64,000 bases of DNA from Bacteroidota bacterium (GTDB lineage Bacteria > Bacteroidota > Bacteroidia > Chitinophagales > Chitinophagaceae). Shown piece by piece: positions 42,187 to 51,021 of this stretch. The notes beneath the pieces are model-generated. The model saw only the letters and a list, made by a program, of their open reading frames with translations, ran no database searches and was not told the origin of the DNA. A program made the translations under genes and the position numbers. Each line of letters starts with the position of its first letter. Position 1 is the first letter of the stretch. The stretch spans positions 8,270 through 72,269 of the forward strand of contig JAEZGI010000001.1 of NCBI GenBank assembly GCA_023416995.1. The letters run 5' to 3'.

Positions 42187-43587
42187 TTAAATTTTTCCGA
42201 CCATGTTGGCTGGGATCACCCATTCATCAAACTGCTCTGGTGTTACATATCCCAGTTTAACCGCCATCTCTTTTAAGGTAGTGCCTTCTTTATGTGCGGT
42301 TTGCGCTATTTCTGCGGCTTTGTAATAGCCGATTTTAGTATTCAGCGCCGTTACCAGCATCAGCGAATTGTCGACATGCTTTTTGATATTCGCTTCGATC
42401 GCCTCGATACCAACGGCACATTTTTCGGTGAAGCTAACACAGCCATCTCCAATAAGTCTTGCACTGTGAAGGAAATTATAGATCATCATTGGTTTGAAAA
42501 CATTCAGTTCAAAATGACCGGTCGCCCCTCCTATGTTGATAGCTACATCATTTCCTAAAACCTGGGCGGCTATCATAGTAAGCGCTTCGCATTGGGTTGG
42601 ATTAACCTTACCCGGCATAATGGATGAACCTGGTTCGTTATCCGGGATAAAGAGCTCACCGATACCGCTTCTTGGGCCAGAGCTTAGCATACGAATATCG
42701 TTGGCAATCTTCATCAGGCTCACAGCAACCGTTTTCAGGGCTCCGTGTGCTTCAACAATGGCATCATGTGCTGCCAGTGCTTCAAACTTATTTTCTGCCG
42801 TTACAAAAGGAAGTCCGGTAAGGGCCGCGATATGGCGAGCTACGTTTTTATCATAATCGGGAGGAGTGTTGATGCCGGTTCCCACTGCGGTTCCGCCTAA
42901 TGCGAGTTCTGAAAGATGTGCGAGCGTATTCCTGATCGCGCGTAATCCATGATCTAACTGTGATACATAACCGCTGAACTCCTGTCCAAGCGTAAGTGGT
43001 GTTGCATCCATGAAGTGAGTTCTACCGATCTTAACCACCTTTGCAAACTTTTCACTTTTGCTTTTCAGCGTATCGCGTAGTTTTTCAATTCCGGGGATGG
43101 TTACTTCCATCAGCATTTTATAAGCCGCGATATGCATAGCTGTGGGGAAGGTATCATTAGATGATTGCGACTTATTGACGTCATCATTGGGGTGAAGTAC
43201 TTTTTCTTTATCATCCAGTTTGCCACCATTCAATACATGTCCACGATAAGCAACCACCTCGTTCACATTCATGTTGCTTTGTGTGCCTGAGCCGGTTTGC
43301 CAGACTACGAGCGGAAAAGCATCATCGAGTTTTCCTTCAAGAATTTCATCGCAAGCCTTTCCGATAAGATCAGATTTTTCTTTTGATAACACCCCTGCTT
43401 CAAAATTGGTGAGTGCCGCCGCTTTTTTTAAGTAAGCAAACGCCCTGATAATCTCTTTGGGCATCCGGTTGATGTCCTGTGCTATCTTAAAATTATCAAT
43501 GCTGCGTTGCGTTTGCGCACCATAAATAGCGTCTTTGGGAACTTTTACTTCTCCCATTGTATCTTTTTCAATCCTGAATTCCATCAT
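42187..43587 (-). CDS. fumC: Class II fumarate hydratase
   Basis: 466 residues matching class II fumarase across its length: TGSGTQSNMNVNEV near residue 100, SNDTFPTAMHIA and the GSSIMPGKVNPTQCE signature loop. It interconverts fumarate and malate in the TCA cycle. A second ATG one codon in cannot be excluded. The gene ends 12 bp before the shared terminator and its promoter region leads into the repeat array at 43680-44044. Confidence 0.95.
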   Translation of the reverse strand: MMEFRIEKDTMGEVKVPKDAIYGAQTQRSIDNFKIAQDINRMPKEIIRAFAYLKKAAALTNFEAGVLSKEKSDLIGKACDEILEGKLDDAFPLVVWQTGSGTQSNMNVNEVVAYRGHVLNGGKLDDKEKVLHPNDDVNKSQSSNDTFPTAMHIAAYKMLMEVTIPGIEKLRDTLKSKSEKFAKVVKIGRTHFMDATPLTLGQEFSGYVSQLDHGLRAIRNTLAHLSELALGGTAVGTGINTPPDYDKNVARHIAALTGLPFVTAENKFEALAAHDAIVEAHGALKTVAVSLMKIANDIRMLSSGPRSGIGELFIPDNEPGSSIMPGKVNPTQCEALTMIAAQVLGNDVAINIGGATGHFELNVFKPMMIYNFLHSARLIGDGCVSFTEKCAVGIEAIEANIKKHVDNSLMLVTALNTKIGYYKAAEIAQTAHKEGTTLKEMAVKLGYVTPEQFDEWVIPANMVGKI

Positions 43588-43679
43588 GCTTTAATATTAA
43601 AAATGATCAGTTTGTCCTTTTCTTACGGAACCGCAAGGTCGGAAATTTTGAGCGAATAATTCTCCCCAATACCCCTTCT

Positions 43680-43927
43680 CCCAATGAGCCGCTTTGTGCC
43701 TGCAATAGCTGCCCTGGCATCTTTGATTTCACTATTGCATCACAAAGCGCCCCCCAAGTGAGACTGTTCACGTCTGGCAATTACTACGTGGAGCCTTTCA
43801 TTCAGCTCCCCGGCATTACAAACCCTTCCTCTTCTCCCAATAAACCCCTTTGTGTTTACAACAACACCCCTGGCGCCTTTAATCCCGGTCCCTGCATTAC
43901 AACCTCCCCTTTCCCCCCAGTGAGACG
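43680..43927. repeat. Array of degenerate direct repeats of about 80 bp
   Basis: Four units start with CCCAA/CCCAG at 43680, 43753, 43836 and 43916 (periods 73, 83, 80). Shared segments are CCCA(A/G)T(A/G)A, TTTGTGTTT or similar, GCGCCTTT(G/A)AT and GCATTACAA. The strand is pyrimidine-rich. The first unit is itself a palindrome: CGCTTTGTG-CC-TGCAATAG (43690-43708) pairs with CTATTGCA-T-CACAAAGCG (43732-43749). Confidence 0.75.
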
Positions 43928-44044
43928 GATTGTGTTTGGCGGGTGGCTGTTGGGCGCCTTTGATTCCGCACCTGCCCTATAAAGCAACTCATGCCCATCA
44001 CGCGGAATCAGCAGCGCCCAACAGCCACCCGCCAAACACAATCC
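43927..44044. repeat. Large palindrome, 43-bp arms
   Basis: Arm 43927-43969 and its inverted copy 44002-44044 match over 43 bp with only a 3-bp difference. The loop is 32 nt. It ends 47 bp before the ATG of the cytochrome gene at 44091. The left arm is repeat unit 4 of the array. No transposase is near; it could be a REP/BIME or MITE-like element. Confidence 0.9.
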
Positions 44045-44090
44045 CACCGAACGATTATTTGTAGTATTTTACAAACATCAACAGCTTGCC

Positions 44091-46841
44091 ATGCGCCATC
44101 TCCATAAACGAAAATTATTCTGGGTTTTTATAACGCTTCTCGGGGCGGTGCTGATCTTCACTTTCAGTACCCGCAGAACTGCTGTTGATTTTAATACCGA
44201 AGTAAAACCCATCATCAACGAAAATTGTATTTCGTGTCACGGTGGGGTTAAACGCGAAGCCGGGTTTAGTCTTCTTTTTCAACACGAAGCGTTTGCAGCC
44301 ACAGAATCAGGAAAACCCGCAATCATACCCGGTGATCCTGATGCAAGTGAAATGGTGCGCCGGCTGCTTACTGATGATCCGGAAGAAAGGATGCCCTACC
44401 AGCATGATCCACTTTCAAAAGAACAGATCAATACCATCAGGAGATGGATCAAAGAAGGCGCACGCTGGGGCAATCATTGGGCCTATGTACCGGTGGCAAC
44501 TACTTCGGTGCCTGCTGTGAAATCTGATTGGGTCATCAATGACCTAGATCGTTTTGTGTTGCATAAACAAACAGAACTGGATATTCAACCTTCAGCGTCC
44601 GCTGATGCTGCAACATTGCTGCGACGTGTAAGTCTCGATATTATTGGTTTGCCTGCACCGGGACCTGTTGCCAAACGTTTTATTGAACTCAACAGTAACA
44701 AGGATAAGATTGACAACCGGAGTTATGAATTATTAGTTGATTCATTACTCGCTTCAAAACAATTTGGTGAAAAGTGGACCTCAATGTGGCTCGATCTCGC
44801 ACGGTATGCAGATACCAAAGGATATGAGCGCGATGCAAAACGTGTGATCTGGCGTTATCGTGACTGGCTCATAAAAGCATTCAATGATGATAAACCTTAT
44901 GACAGGTTTTTGATCGAACAACTTGCGGGTGATCTGCTGCCTCATGCAACTGATGAAGAGTTTATCGCTACTGCGTTCCATCGTAATACAATGACAAATG
45001 ATGAAGGCGGCACGGATAATGAAGAATATCGCACTGCTGCAGTTATTGACCGTGTGAACACCACCTGGGAAGCATTGATGGGAACCACATTTGCCTGTGT
45101 GCAGTGTCACAGCCATCCATATGATCCGTTCACACAGGAAGAGTATTATAAGTTTCTTGCTTTCTTTAATAATTCAAAGGATGATGATACCTGGGAAGAC
45201 TATCCTCAGCTCCGTCATTTAAACGATTCTTTAACCGCTGAACTAAACCTGTTGACGGACTGGTTAAAAAAAATCACTACCGCGAAGCGGGTTGCAGAGA
45301 TCAGAACATTTCTTAAGACCTGGGAGCCATCTATTCATTCACTGACTGCAGATAGTATGGTTAACAGCGAACTTGCAGACACCAAATGGTTGTTGTTTCG
45401 TGATCATGGTTATGCACGTCTGAAACAGGTGAATCTGCAGGACAAAAATCAACTTATTTTCAGGTACCGGTCAGGTGTTGAAAAAGGACGTTTGCAGATT
45501 CATCTCGATGCGCCGGACGGACCGCTGCTTACCACCATTAATATTGAAAAAAGTGGTCCATGGAAAATTGCATCAGCATCCCTTCCTGTAACGCTTGGCG
45601 CACATGATTTGTATCTGGCTTATTATAATCCAACAATTGCCGGAACTGAAAAGGGTGGGTTGCAGTTCGACTGGTTTCATTTTACGGAAGCACTGCCTGG
45701 AAGAAATCAGGCTGAGTATAATACACAAGAAAGCCGATTCTGGTCGCTCCTTAATGCACAGGTGCCATTGACGCCGGTGATGATGGAGAACCCGGACGAT
45801 ATGAAGCGCGCGACTTACGTGTTTGAACGTGGCAATTGGCTGGTGAAGGGCAAACAGGTTTCAGCCGGAGTGCCGGCATCTTTGAATGGTATGCCAAAAA
45901 ACGCTCCTGGTAACCGGCTGGGGATGGCCATGTGGCTGACAGATAAAAAAAATCCACTCACCGCGCGAACCATGGTAAACCGCGTATGGGAACAGCTCTT
46001 TGGAACGGGTCTTGTTGAAACACTTGAAGATCTTGGAACCCAGGGTGCACAACCCGTGAACAGGGAGTTGTTGGATTGGTTGTCGGCCCGTTTCATGAAC
46101 GAACACAGTTGGAGCGTAAAAAAGCTGATACGTGATATCGTTACTTCAGCAACCTATAGACAGCAATCAATTGTAAATGATGACCTGCTGTCAAAGGATC
46201 CTTACAATAAATATTTCAGCCGTGGCCCACGGGTACGGTTAAGCGCAGAACAGGTGCGTGACCAGGCATTGAGTATTGCCGGGTTACTCGACACCACTAT
46301 GTACGGGCCAAGCGTGATGCCTTATCAGCCGGATGGCATCTGGCTTTCACCTTATAGTGGAAATGAAAGCTGGAAAACAAGTGAGGGAACCGCAAAGTAT
46401 CGTCGTGCCGTGTACACATATTGGAAAAGGACCGCTCCTTACCCGGCCATGATCACTTTTGATGGTGCGCCGCGGGATATCTGTACGAGCAGAAGAATAA
46501 AAACGAACACGCCTTTGCAGGCGCTGGTTACGCTTAACGACGAATCTTTTATTGATATGGCCAGGCACCTGGCGTTCCGGATGGAGCGCGAAATACCTGG
46601 TGATCCTATTAAACAAATCGCGTTGGGTTACCGGCTTGCTTTGTATAAAGATATCAGTCCGCAGGCTTTGGGTACTTTTTTAAAATTGTATGAAACCTCG
46701 CTTACTTCCTTTAAAAAGGATGCATATAAAACATGTGAAATGGTAGGGGTTGAACATTATAATAACAACCCCGCATCAGCGGCGCTTGTTGTTGTAGCGA
46801 ATGCCATGTTGAACCTTGACGAACTGATCACAAAAAGTTGA
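44091..46841 (+). CDS. Planctomycete-type cytochrome c / DUF1549 / DUF1553 protein
   Basis: 916 residues. A signal-anchor helix (about 9-26) is followed by a PSCyt1 haem c domain (CISCH at 46-50, KPIINENCISCHGGVK), then DUF1549 (about 150-350, e.g. RSYELLVDSLLASKQFGEKWTSMWLDLARYADTKGYE), a jelly-roll-like segment near 430-550 and DUF1553 (about 590-870, GNRLGMAMWLTDKKNPLTARTMVNRVWEQLFGTGLV). This is the PSD1 architecture common in Planctomycetes and some Bacteroidota. It is the first gene of an operon with DUF1501 and cytochrome-LRR genes. Substrate is unknown; a redox role at the cell surface in polymer breakdown is often proposed. Confidence 0.9.
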   Translation: MRHLHKRKLFWVFITLLGAVLIFTFSTRRTAVDFNTEVKPIINENCISCHGGVKREAGFSLLFQHEAFAATESGKPAIIPGDPDASEMVRRLLTDDPEERMPYQHDPLSKEQINTIRRWIKEGARWGNHWAYVPVATTSVPAVKSDWVINDLDRFVLHKQTELDIQPSASADAATLLRRVSLDIIGLPAPGPVAKRFIELNSNKDKIDNRSYELLVDSLLASKQFGEKWTSMWLDLARYADTKGYERDAKRVIWRYRDWLIKAFNDDKPYDRFLIEQLAGDLLPHATDEEFIATAFHRNTMTNDEGGTDNEEYRTAAVIDRVNTTWEALMGTTFACVQCHSHPYDPFTQEEYYKFLAFFNNSKDDDTWEDYPQLRHLNDSLTAELNLLTDWLKKITTAKRVAEIRTFLKTWEPSIHSLTADSMVNSELADTKWLLFRDHGYARLKQVNLQDKNQLIFRYRSGVEKGRLQIHLDAPDGPLLTTINIEKSGPWKIASASLPVTLGAHDLYLAYYNPTIAGTEKGGLQFDWFHFTEALPGRNQAEYNTQESRFWSLLNAQVPLTPVMMENPDDMKRATYVFERGNWLVKGKQVSAGVPASLNGMPKNAPGNRLGMAMWLTDKKNPLTARTMVNRVWEQLFGTGLVETLEDLGTQGAQPVNRELLDWLSARFMNEHSWSVKKLIRDIVTSATYRQQSIVNDDLLSKDPYNKYFSRGPRVRLSAEQVRDQALSIAGLLDTTMYGPSVMPYQPDGIWLSPYSGNESWKTSEGTAKYRRAVYTYWKRTAPYPAMITFDGAPRDICTSRRIKTNTPLQALVTLNDESFIDMARHLAFRMEREIPGDPIKQIALGYRLALYKDISPQALGTFLKLYETSLTSFKKDAYKTCEMVGVEHYNNNPASAALVVVANAMLNLDELITKS

Positions 46842-46866
46842 ATGTACATCTGCGAAAGAAACGATT

Positions 46867-48375
46867 ATGACGCAAAAGGAACTGCATAACCAACGATTGT
46901 TAAACGAAGCCACTGAAAAAGCCATGGCTTTCTGGACACGCAGACATTTTCTGCGTGAGAGTGCCATGGGTCTCGGTGCATTAGCGCTTGGTTCACTTGT
47001 AGGTAGCTGTGGTGAAACTCCTGCACCGGGCCCAAAACAGTCATTCGATGCGGCGAATCCGCTGGCCCCTAAAGCTCCTCCCTTACCCGGTAAAGCAAAG
47101 GCAGTCATTTATCTCCACATGGCCGGTGCGCCATCACAGCTGGAGCTGTTCGACTATAAACCGGAACTGCAGAAATTAGATGGGCTCGATTGCCCGCCAT
47201 CATTGCTTGAAGGAAAACGTTTTGCATTTATACGCGGCGTTCCTAAAATGCTTGGACCACAAGCGGCCTTTAAACAAAGGGGTGAAAGCGGGGCCTGGGT
47301 TTCAGATAATCTTCCCCATTTTGCAAATGTTGCTGATGAAGTGAGTTTTATAAAAGCAATGACAACCGACCAGTTTAATCATGCTCCTGCACAGTTGCTG
47401 ATGCATAGCGGTGGTGCCAGACTCGGCCGGCCAAGCATGGGCTCGTGGGTATCTTATGGATTAGGCTCTGAAAACCAGAACCTGCCCGGCTTTGTGGTAC
47501 TAACCTCGGGCGGGCAATTTCCTGATGCCGGTAAAAGTGTGTGGGGCAGTGGTTTTCTGCCATCAGTGTACCAGGGTGTTCAATGTCGTTCAGAGGGCGA
47601 CCCGGTTTTATTTATTAAAGATCCGGAGGGTATAGATCGTGATATTCGAAGAGCATCTATTGACGCCATCAATGAAGTAAACAGACAGCAATTTGAGGAG
47701 TTTGGTGATCCTGAGATTCTATCGCGGATCTCGCAGTATGAAATGGCCTATAAGATGCAGATTTCAGTTCCGGAGGTGATGGACATCAAAACTGAACCGC
47801 AATACATACATGATATGTATGGAACCCAACCCGGTAAAGCGTGTTTTGCCAACAATATCCTGCTGGCCCGCAAGCTGGTTGAAAAAGGGGTGCGTTTTAT
47901 TCAGTTGTTTGACTGGGGTTGGGATAGCCATGGTACAGACAATTCCACTGCCCTTGATGAAGGATTCATCAACAAGTGTCGCGAAACCGACAAAGCAATG
48001 ACCGCTTTACTGCTGGATCTTAAACAAAGAGGATTATTGGAAGAAACGCTGGTGGTATGGGGCGGTGAATTCGGCCGCACACCGATGATGGAGAATCGTG
48101 GTGGCAAAACAAATCCCTTCAAAGGACGCGATCATCATGTGGAAGCATTTACGATGTGGATGGCTGGTGGTGGCATCAAACGCGGCACCAGCTATGGGGA
48201 AACCGATGAAATCGGGTATGCAGCGGTAAGCGGCAAAACTACCCCCTTTGATATCCAGGCAACCATCCTTAACCAGTTGGGATTTGATCATGAAACTTTC
48301 ACTTACAATTTCCAGGGACGGCCATTCCGGCTCACTGATGTTGCCGGAAATGTTATAAAGGATATAATAGCGTGA
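46867..48375 (+). CDS. DUF1501 protein, Tat-exported
   Basis: 502 residues. The N-terminus has a twin-arginine signal, TRRHFLRESAMGLGALAL, after a 24-residue leader, ending near GSCG. The mature domain matches DUF1501, a sulfatase/alkaline-phosphatase-like fold: LHMAGAPSQLELFDYKP, MTTDQFNHAPAQLLMHSGG, DWGWDSHG and EFGRTPMMENRGGKTNPFKG. These genes nearly always accompany DUF1549/DUF1553 proteins. It lies 25 bp after that gene and overlaps the next by 4 nt (GTGA). The role is unknown. A functional TatABC system is required but not seen in this window. Confidence 0.9.
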   Translation: MTQKELHNQRLLNEATEKAMAFWTRRHFLRESAMGLGALALGSLVGSCGETPAPGPKQSFDAANPLAPKAPPLPGKAKAVIYLHMAGAPSQLELFDYKPELQKLDGLDCPPSLLEGKRFAFIRGVPKMLGPQAAFKQRGESGAWVSDNLPHFANVADEVSFIKAMTTDQFNHAPAQLLMHSGGARLGRPSMGSWVSYGLGSENQNLPGFVVLTSGGQFPDAGKSVWGSGFLPSVYQGVQCRSEGDPVLFIKDPEGIDRDIRRASIDAINEVNRQQFEEFGDPEILSRISQYEMAYKMQISVPEVMDIKTEPQYIHDMYGTQPGKACFANNILLARKLVEKGVRFIQLFDWGWDSHGTDNSTALDEGFINKCRETDKAMTALLLDLKQRGLLEETLVVWGGEFGRTPMMENRGGKTNPFKGRDHHVEAFTMWMAGGGIKRGTSYGETDEIGYAAVSGKTTPFDIQATILNQLGFDHETFTYNFQGRPFRLTDVAGNVIKDIIA

Positions 48376-49775
48376 TAACAGATCTTTTGTTTCTCATTGG
48401 GAGATTCCATCCCCTGCTGGTTCATTTACCCATTGGGGTGTTACTTCTGGCTTTTGTTTTTGAACTCGTTCAGTTCCGTTCGCCGCATCTACATCTCCGC
48501 AGCGCGATATCAATCACATTATGGATCGGTGCATGCAGTGCGGTTCTTGCAGGTATTACCGGCTATTTATTATCACAAACAGCCAGCTATGATAATGATA
48601 CTGTTGCGTGGCACCAATGGCTAGGCATTGCTACAACGGTTATAAGTATTGTATGGCTGGTTTTGCACCATAGGCCGGGGTTATCGGGGATGAATATTTT
48701 TGTAGGTGTACTGGTTTTTATCCTGCTTATGTTTACGGGTCATCTTGGAGGCACATTAACCCATGGTGAGGATTATCTTTCATTCACAAAATCTGATGAT
48801 GATACCGTTGCGATTGTCAAACGCCGACCAATAACTGATTTGAACGATGCAGTTATTTATGCTGACCTGGTACAACCCATCATTGAAGCAAGATGTTATA
48901 GTTGTCACGGTACAACAAAACAAAAAGGAAAGCTTAGACTTGATAATACGGAAGACATCCTGCGCGGCGGCAAGAATGGTGCGGTGCTTTCGGCAACAAG
49001 TGGTGAAAAACCTGAACTGGTACGTCGTTTATTGTTGCCGCTGAATGATAAAAAACACATGCCTCCAAAAAACAAAACGCAGCTAACGCCTGCTGAAACT
49101 GAATTGATTCATTGGTGGGTTACAACGGGTGCATCGTTTGAGCAAAAGGTCAAAGACCTGGAAATATCGGAAAAGACAAAATCGATGTTGCAGGAAATTG
49201 TCAACCCTGCAACAAATGCAACACTTACTGCTAAACCAATGGAACCGGTGGAGGCTGCGGACCCCAGGGCAATACAATTACTGCGTGAAAGGGGTGTGGT
49301 GATATTGCCTGTGTCGGCCGGAAGCAATTATCTGACTATAAACTTTGTAAGTGTTGAAAATGCAAACGATGCCGATGTGCGATTGCTCGTGCCGCTGCAA
49401 AAACAAATTATTACGCTTAAACTGGCTGATAGCAAGATCACAGATTCATCATTGAAAATTGTTAGTGGCTTCGCTAATCTGCGTAGTTTATATCTTGAAC
49501 GTACAGCTATTACCGACGCCGGTGTTGCGCAGCTTTCAACACTGAAGGAATTACAAAATCTGAATCTTGTAGGAACAGGGGTAACCGCAGCAGGGTTACT
49601 ATCACTCAGCAAGGTCGCATCCTTGAAAAGAATTTTTCTTTATCAAACCAAAGTTGCAAAAGAAAGCTGGGCGGAACTCATCACAGCCTTTCCAAACACA
49701 ACACTTGATTCGGGCGGATATCAGGTACCCATTCTGCCCGGCGATACATCGATGATAAAACCTAAGAAAAAGTAG
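48372..49775 (+). CDS. Membrane protein with DUF2231-like domain, cytochrome c domain and leucine-rich repeats
   Basis: 467 residues, starting with GTG inside the TGA stop of the DUF1501 gene. About four N-terminal helices (1-130) start with LIGRFHPLLVHLPIGVLLLAFVFELV, typical of DUF2231. A planctomycete-type haem c domain follows (CYSCH at 175-179, then KHMPPKNKTQLTPAE). From about 345 there are short leucine-rich repeats (LRSLYLERTAITDAGVAQLSTLKELQNL). It should anchor the operon products to the inner membrane and pass electrons between membrane and periplasm. The LRR may bind partners. Combined architecture is known in the PVC group; exact function is not. Confidence 0.85.
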   Translation: MITDLLFLIGRFHPLLVHLPIGVLLLAFVFELVQFRSPHLHLRSAISITLWIGACSAVLAGITGYLLSQTASYDNDTVAWHQWLGIATTVISIVWLVLHHRPGLSGMNIFVGVLVFILLMFTGHLGGTLTHGEDYLSFTKSDDDTVAIVKRRPITDLNDAVIYADLVQPIIEARCYSCHGTTKQKGKLRLDNTEDILRGGKNGAVLSATSGEKPELVRRLLLPLNDKKHMPPKNKTQLTPAETELIHWWVTTGASFEQKVKDLEISEKTKSMLQEIVNPATNATLTAKPMEPVEAADPRAIQLLRERGVVILPVSAGSNYLTINFVSVENANDADVRLLVPLQKQIITLKLADSKITDSSLKIVSGFANLRSLYLERTAITDAGVAQLSTLKELQNLNLVGTGVTAAGLLSLSKVASLKRIFLYQTKVAKESWAELITAFPNTTLDSGGYQVPILPGDTSMIKPKKK

Positions 49776-49785
49776 ATTTGAAACT

Positions 49786-50559
49786 TTATTTCCCTTTAAA
49801 GGATGGTTTGCGTTTGGCGAGAAATGCAGCGGCACCTTCTTTCATGTCTTCAGTGGCAAAACTATCACCAAAACCTGTAAGCTCAACCTGGTAACCATTT
49901 TCGTTGCTGAACACCGCATTTACAGCACTGATACATTTGGCGACAGCAAGCGGTGCTTTTGTATTTATTGTTTGAAGTATGGAACGGGTGACGTTGAGCA
50001 GTTCCGCTGGTTCGCAAACATGATTTACAAGACCATATTGTAATGCAGTTGAAGCGTCGATCATTCCTCCGCTCATCAACAGTTCCATTGCGCGGCCCTT
50101 ACCGATCAGTTGTGTAAGACGTTGCGTTCCTCCGTATCCGGGAATAAGTCCAAGATTTACTTCGGGTTGGCCGAACCGGGCATTAGTCGCCGCAACACGA
50201 AAATGACAACTCATGGCCAGTTCGCATCCACCACCCAGGGCAAATCCATTCACTGCTGCGACGATGGGTTTTGGAGCGTTTTCAATCTTAAAAAAAACAT
50301 CCTGTCCAAACTTTGCCATCGCCATTCCGGCAGCTTTATCCAATCCATCAAATTCGCTGATATCAGCACCTGCCACAAAAGCTTTTTCGCCACTGCCGGT
50401 AATGATCACTGCCCTTACATCCTGGTTGATATAAACTTCATCAATTACCTTATCCAGTTCACTCATCACCATTTTGTTGATGGCATTCAGCTTGTCAGGC
50501 CGGTTGATAGTTATAAGCAGGATATTGTCGGTAAGCGAAGTTTGTAAAGTTGTGTACAT
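49786..50559 (-). CDS. Enoyl-CoA hydratase/isomerase family protein
   Basis: 257 residues of the crotonase family. The oxyanion hole is formed by FVAGADISEF and ALGGGCELAM, and the two catalytic Glu occur in GGCELAM and GQPEVNLGLIPGYGGTQRL, as in 2-enoyl-CoA hydratase. It probably hydrates crotonyl- or medium-chain enoyl-CoA. It is followed in transcription order by nothing (convergent with the LRR gene, 10 bp apart) and preceded by the B12-binding gene, 30 bp away, so they form an operon. Confidence 0.93.
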   Translation of the reverse strand: MYTTLQTSLTDNILLITINRPDKLNAINKMVMSELDKVIDEVYINQDVRAVIITGSGEKAFVAGADISEFDGLDKAAGMAMAKFGQDVFFKIENAPKPIVAAVNGFALGGGCELAMSCHFRVAATNARFGQPEVNLGLIPGYGGTQRLTQLIGKGRAMELLMSGGMIDASTALQYGLVNHVCEPAELLNVTRSILQTINTKAPLAVAKCISAVNAVFSNENGYQVELTGFGDSFATEDMKEGAAAFLAKRKPSFKGK

Positions 50560-50589
50560 AAAATTTCAGGTTGATTATCAAAAACGCGC

Positions 50590-51009
50590 TTAAAAGCTGC
50601 GATGTGTTTTTACCCATTCATTGATATAAGAAACGATTTCGGTAGTAGGTGTACCCGGTGAAAACAGTTTTCCAACCCCAAGTTGATTTAACATCAACAT
50701 ATCTTCTTCCGGAATAATGCCTCCGCCGGTTAATAATACGTCAGTCATCTCTTTCTCTTTCATCAGTTGAATGAGCTTTGGGAACACCGTATTATGTGCA
50801 CCGCTTAGAATGCTGATCCCTATTGCATCAACATCTTCCTGTAATGCTGCATTAACCACCATTTCGGGAGTTTGCCTGAGACCAGTATATATCACCTCCA
50901 TACCTGCATCGCGCAGCGCCGCTGCAATGATCTTTGCGCCGCGGTCATGGCCATCAAGACCAACTTTTGCTACCAGTACGCGGACGGGCCGCATTGTGTT
51001 TTCTGTCAT
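50590..51009 (-). CDS. Stand-alone cobalamin-binding domain protein (mutase small subunit-like)
   Basis: 139 residues, the B12-binding domain of methylmalonyl-CoA mutase type enzymes: LDGHDRG (DxHxxG, His21 as lower ligand), GLRQTPEMVV and TGGGIIPEEDM. It should join a separate catalytic chain, encoded elsewhere, to rearrange acyl-CoA such as methylmalonyl- or isobutyryl-CoA. It sits between gltX (12 bp) and the enoyl-CoA hydratase (30 bp) on the same strand, and fits with mce in this window. Whether the partner is methylmalonyl-CoA mutase or isobutyryl-CoA mutase is open. Confidence 0.9.
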   Translation of the reverse strand: MTENTMRPVRVLVAKVGLDGHDRGAKIIAAALRDAGMEVIYTGLRQTPEMVVNAALQEDVDAIGISILSGAHNTVFPKLIQLMKEKEMTDVLLTGGGIIPEEDMLMLNQLGVGKLFSPGTPTTEIVSYINEWVKTHRSF

Positions 51010-51021
51010 CGCAGATGGAGC

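Noticed and set aside
43758..43982. 74-codon frame inside the palindromic array
   Set aside because: It is made of the repeat units, rich in Pro/Thr/Ser, with no family similarity or initiation signal. The 43-bp arm gives mirror frames on the two strands.
43927..44044. attC-like integron site (GTTGGGC and GCCCAAC in the palindrome)
   Set aside because: The motif order is inside-out relative to attC (which has RYYYAAC outside first and GTTRRRY last), and no integrase or cassette array is near.
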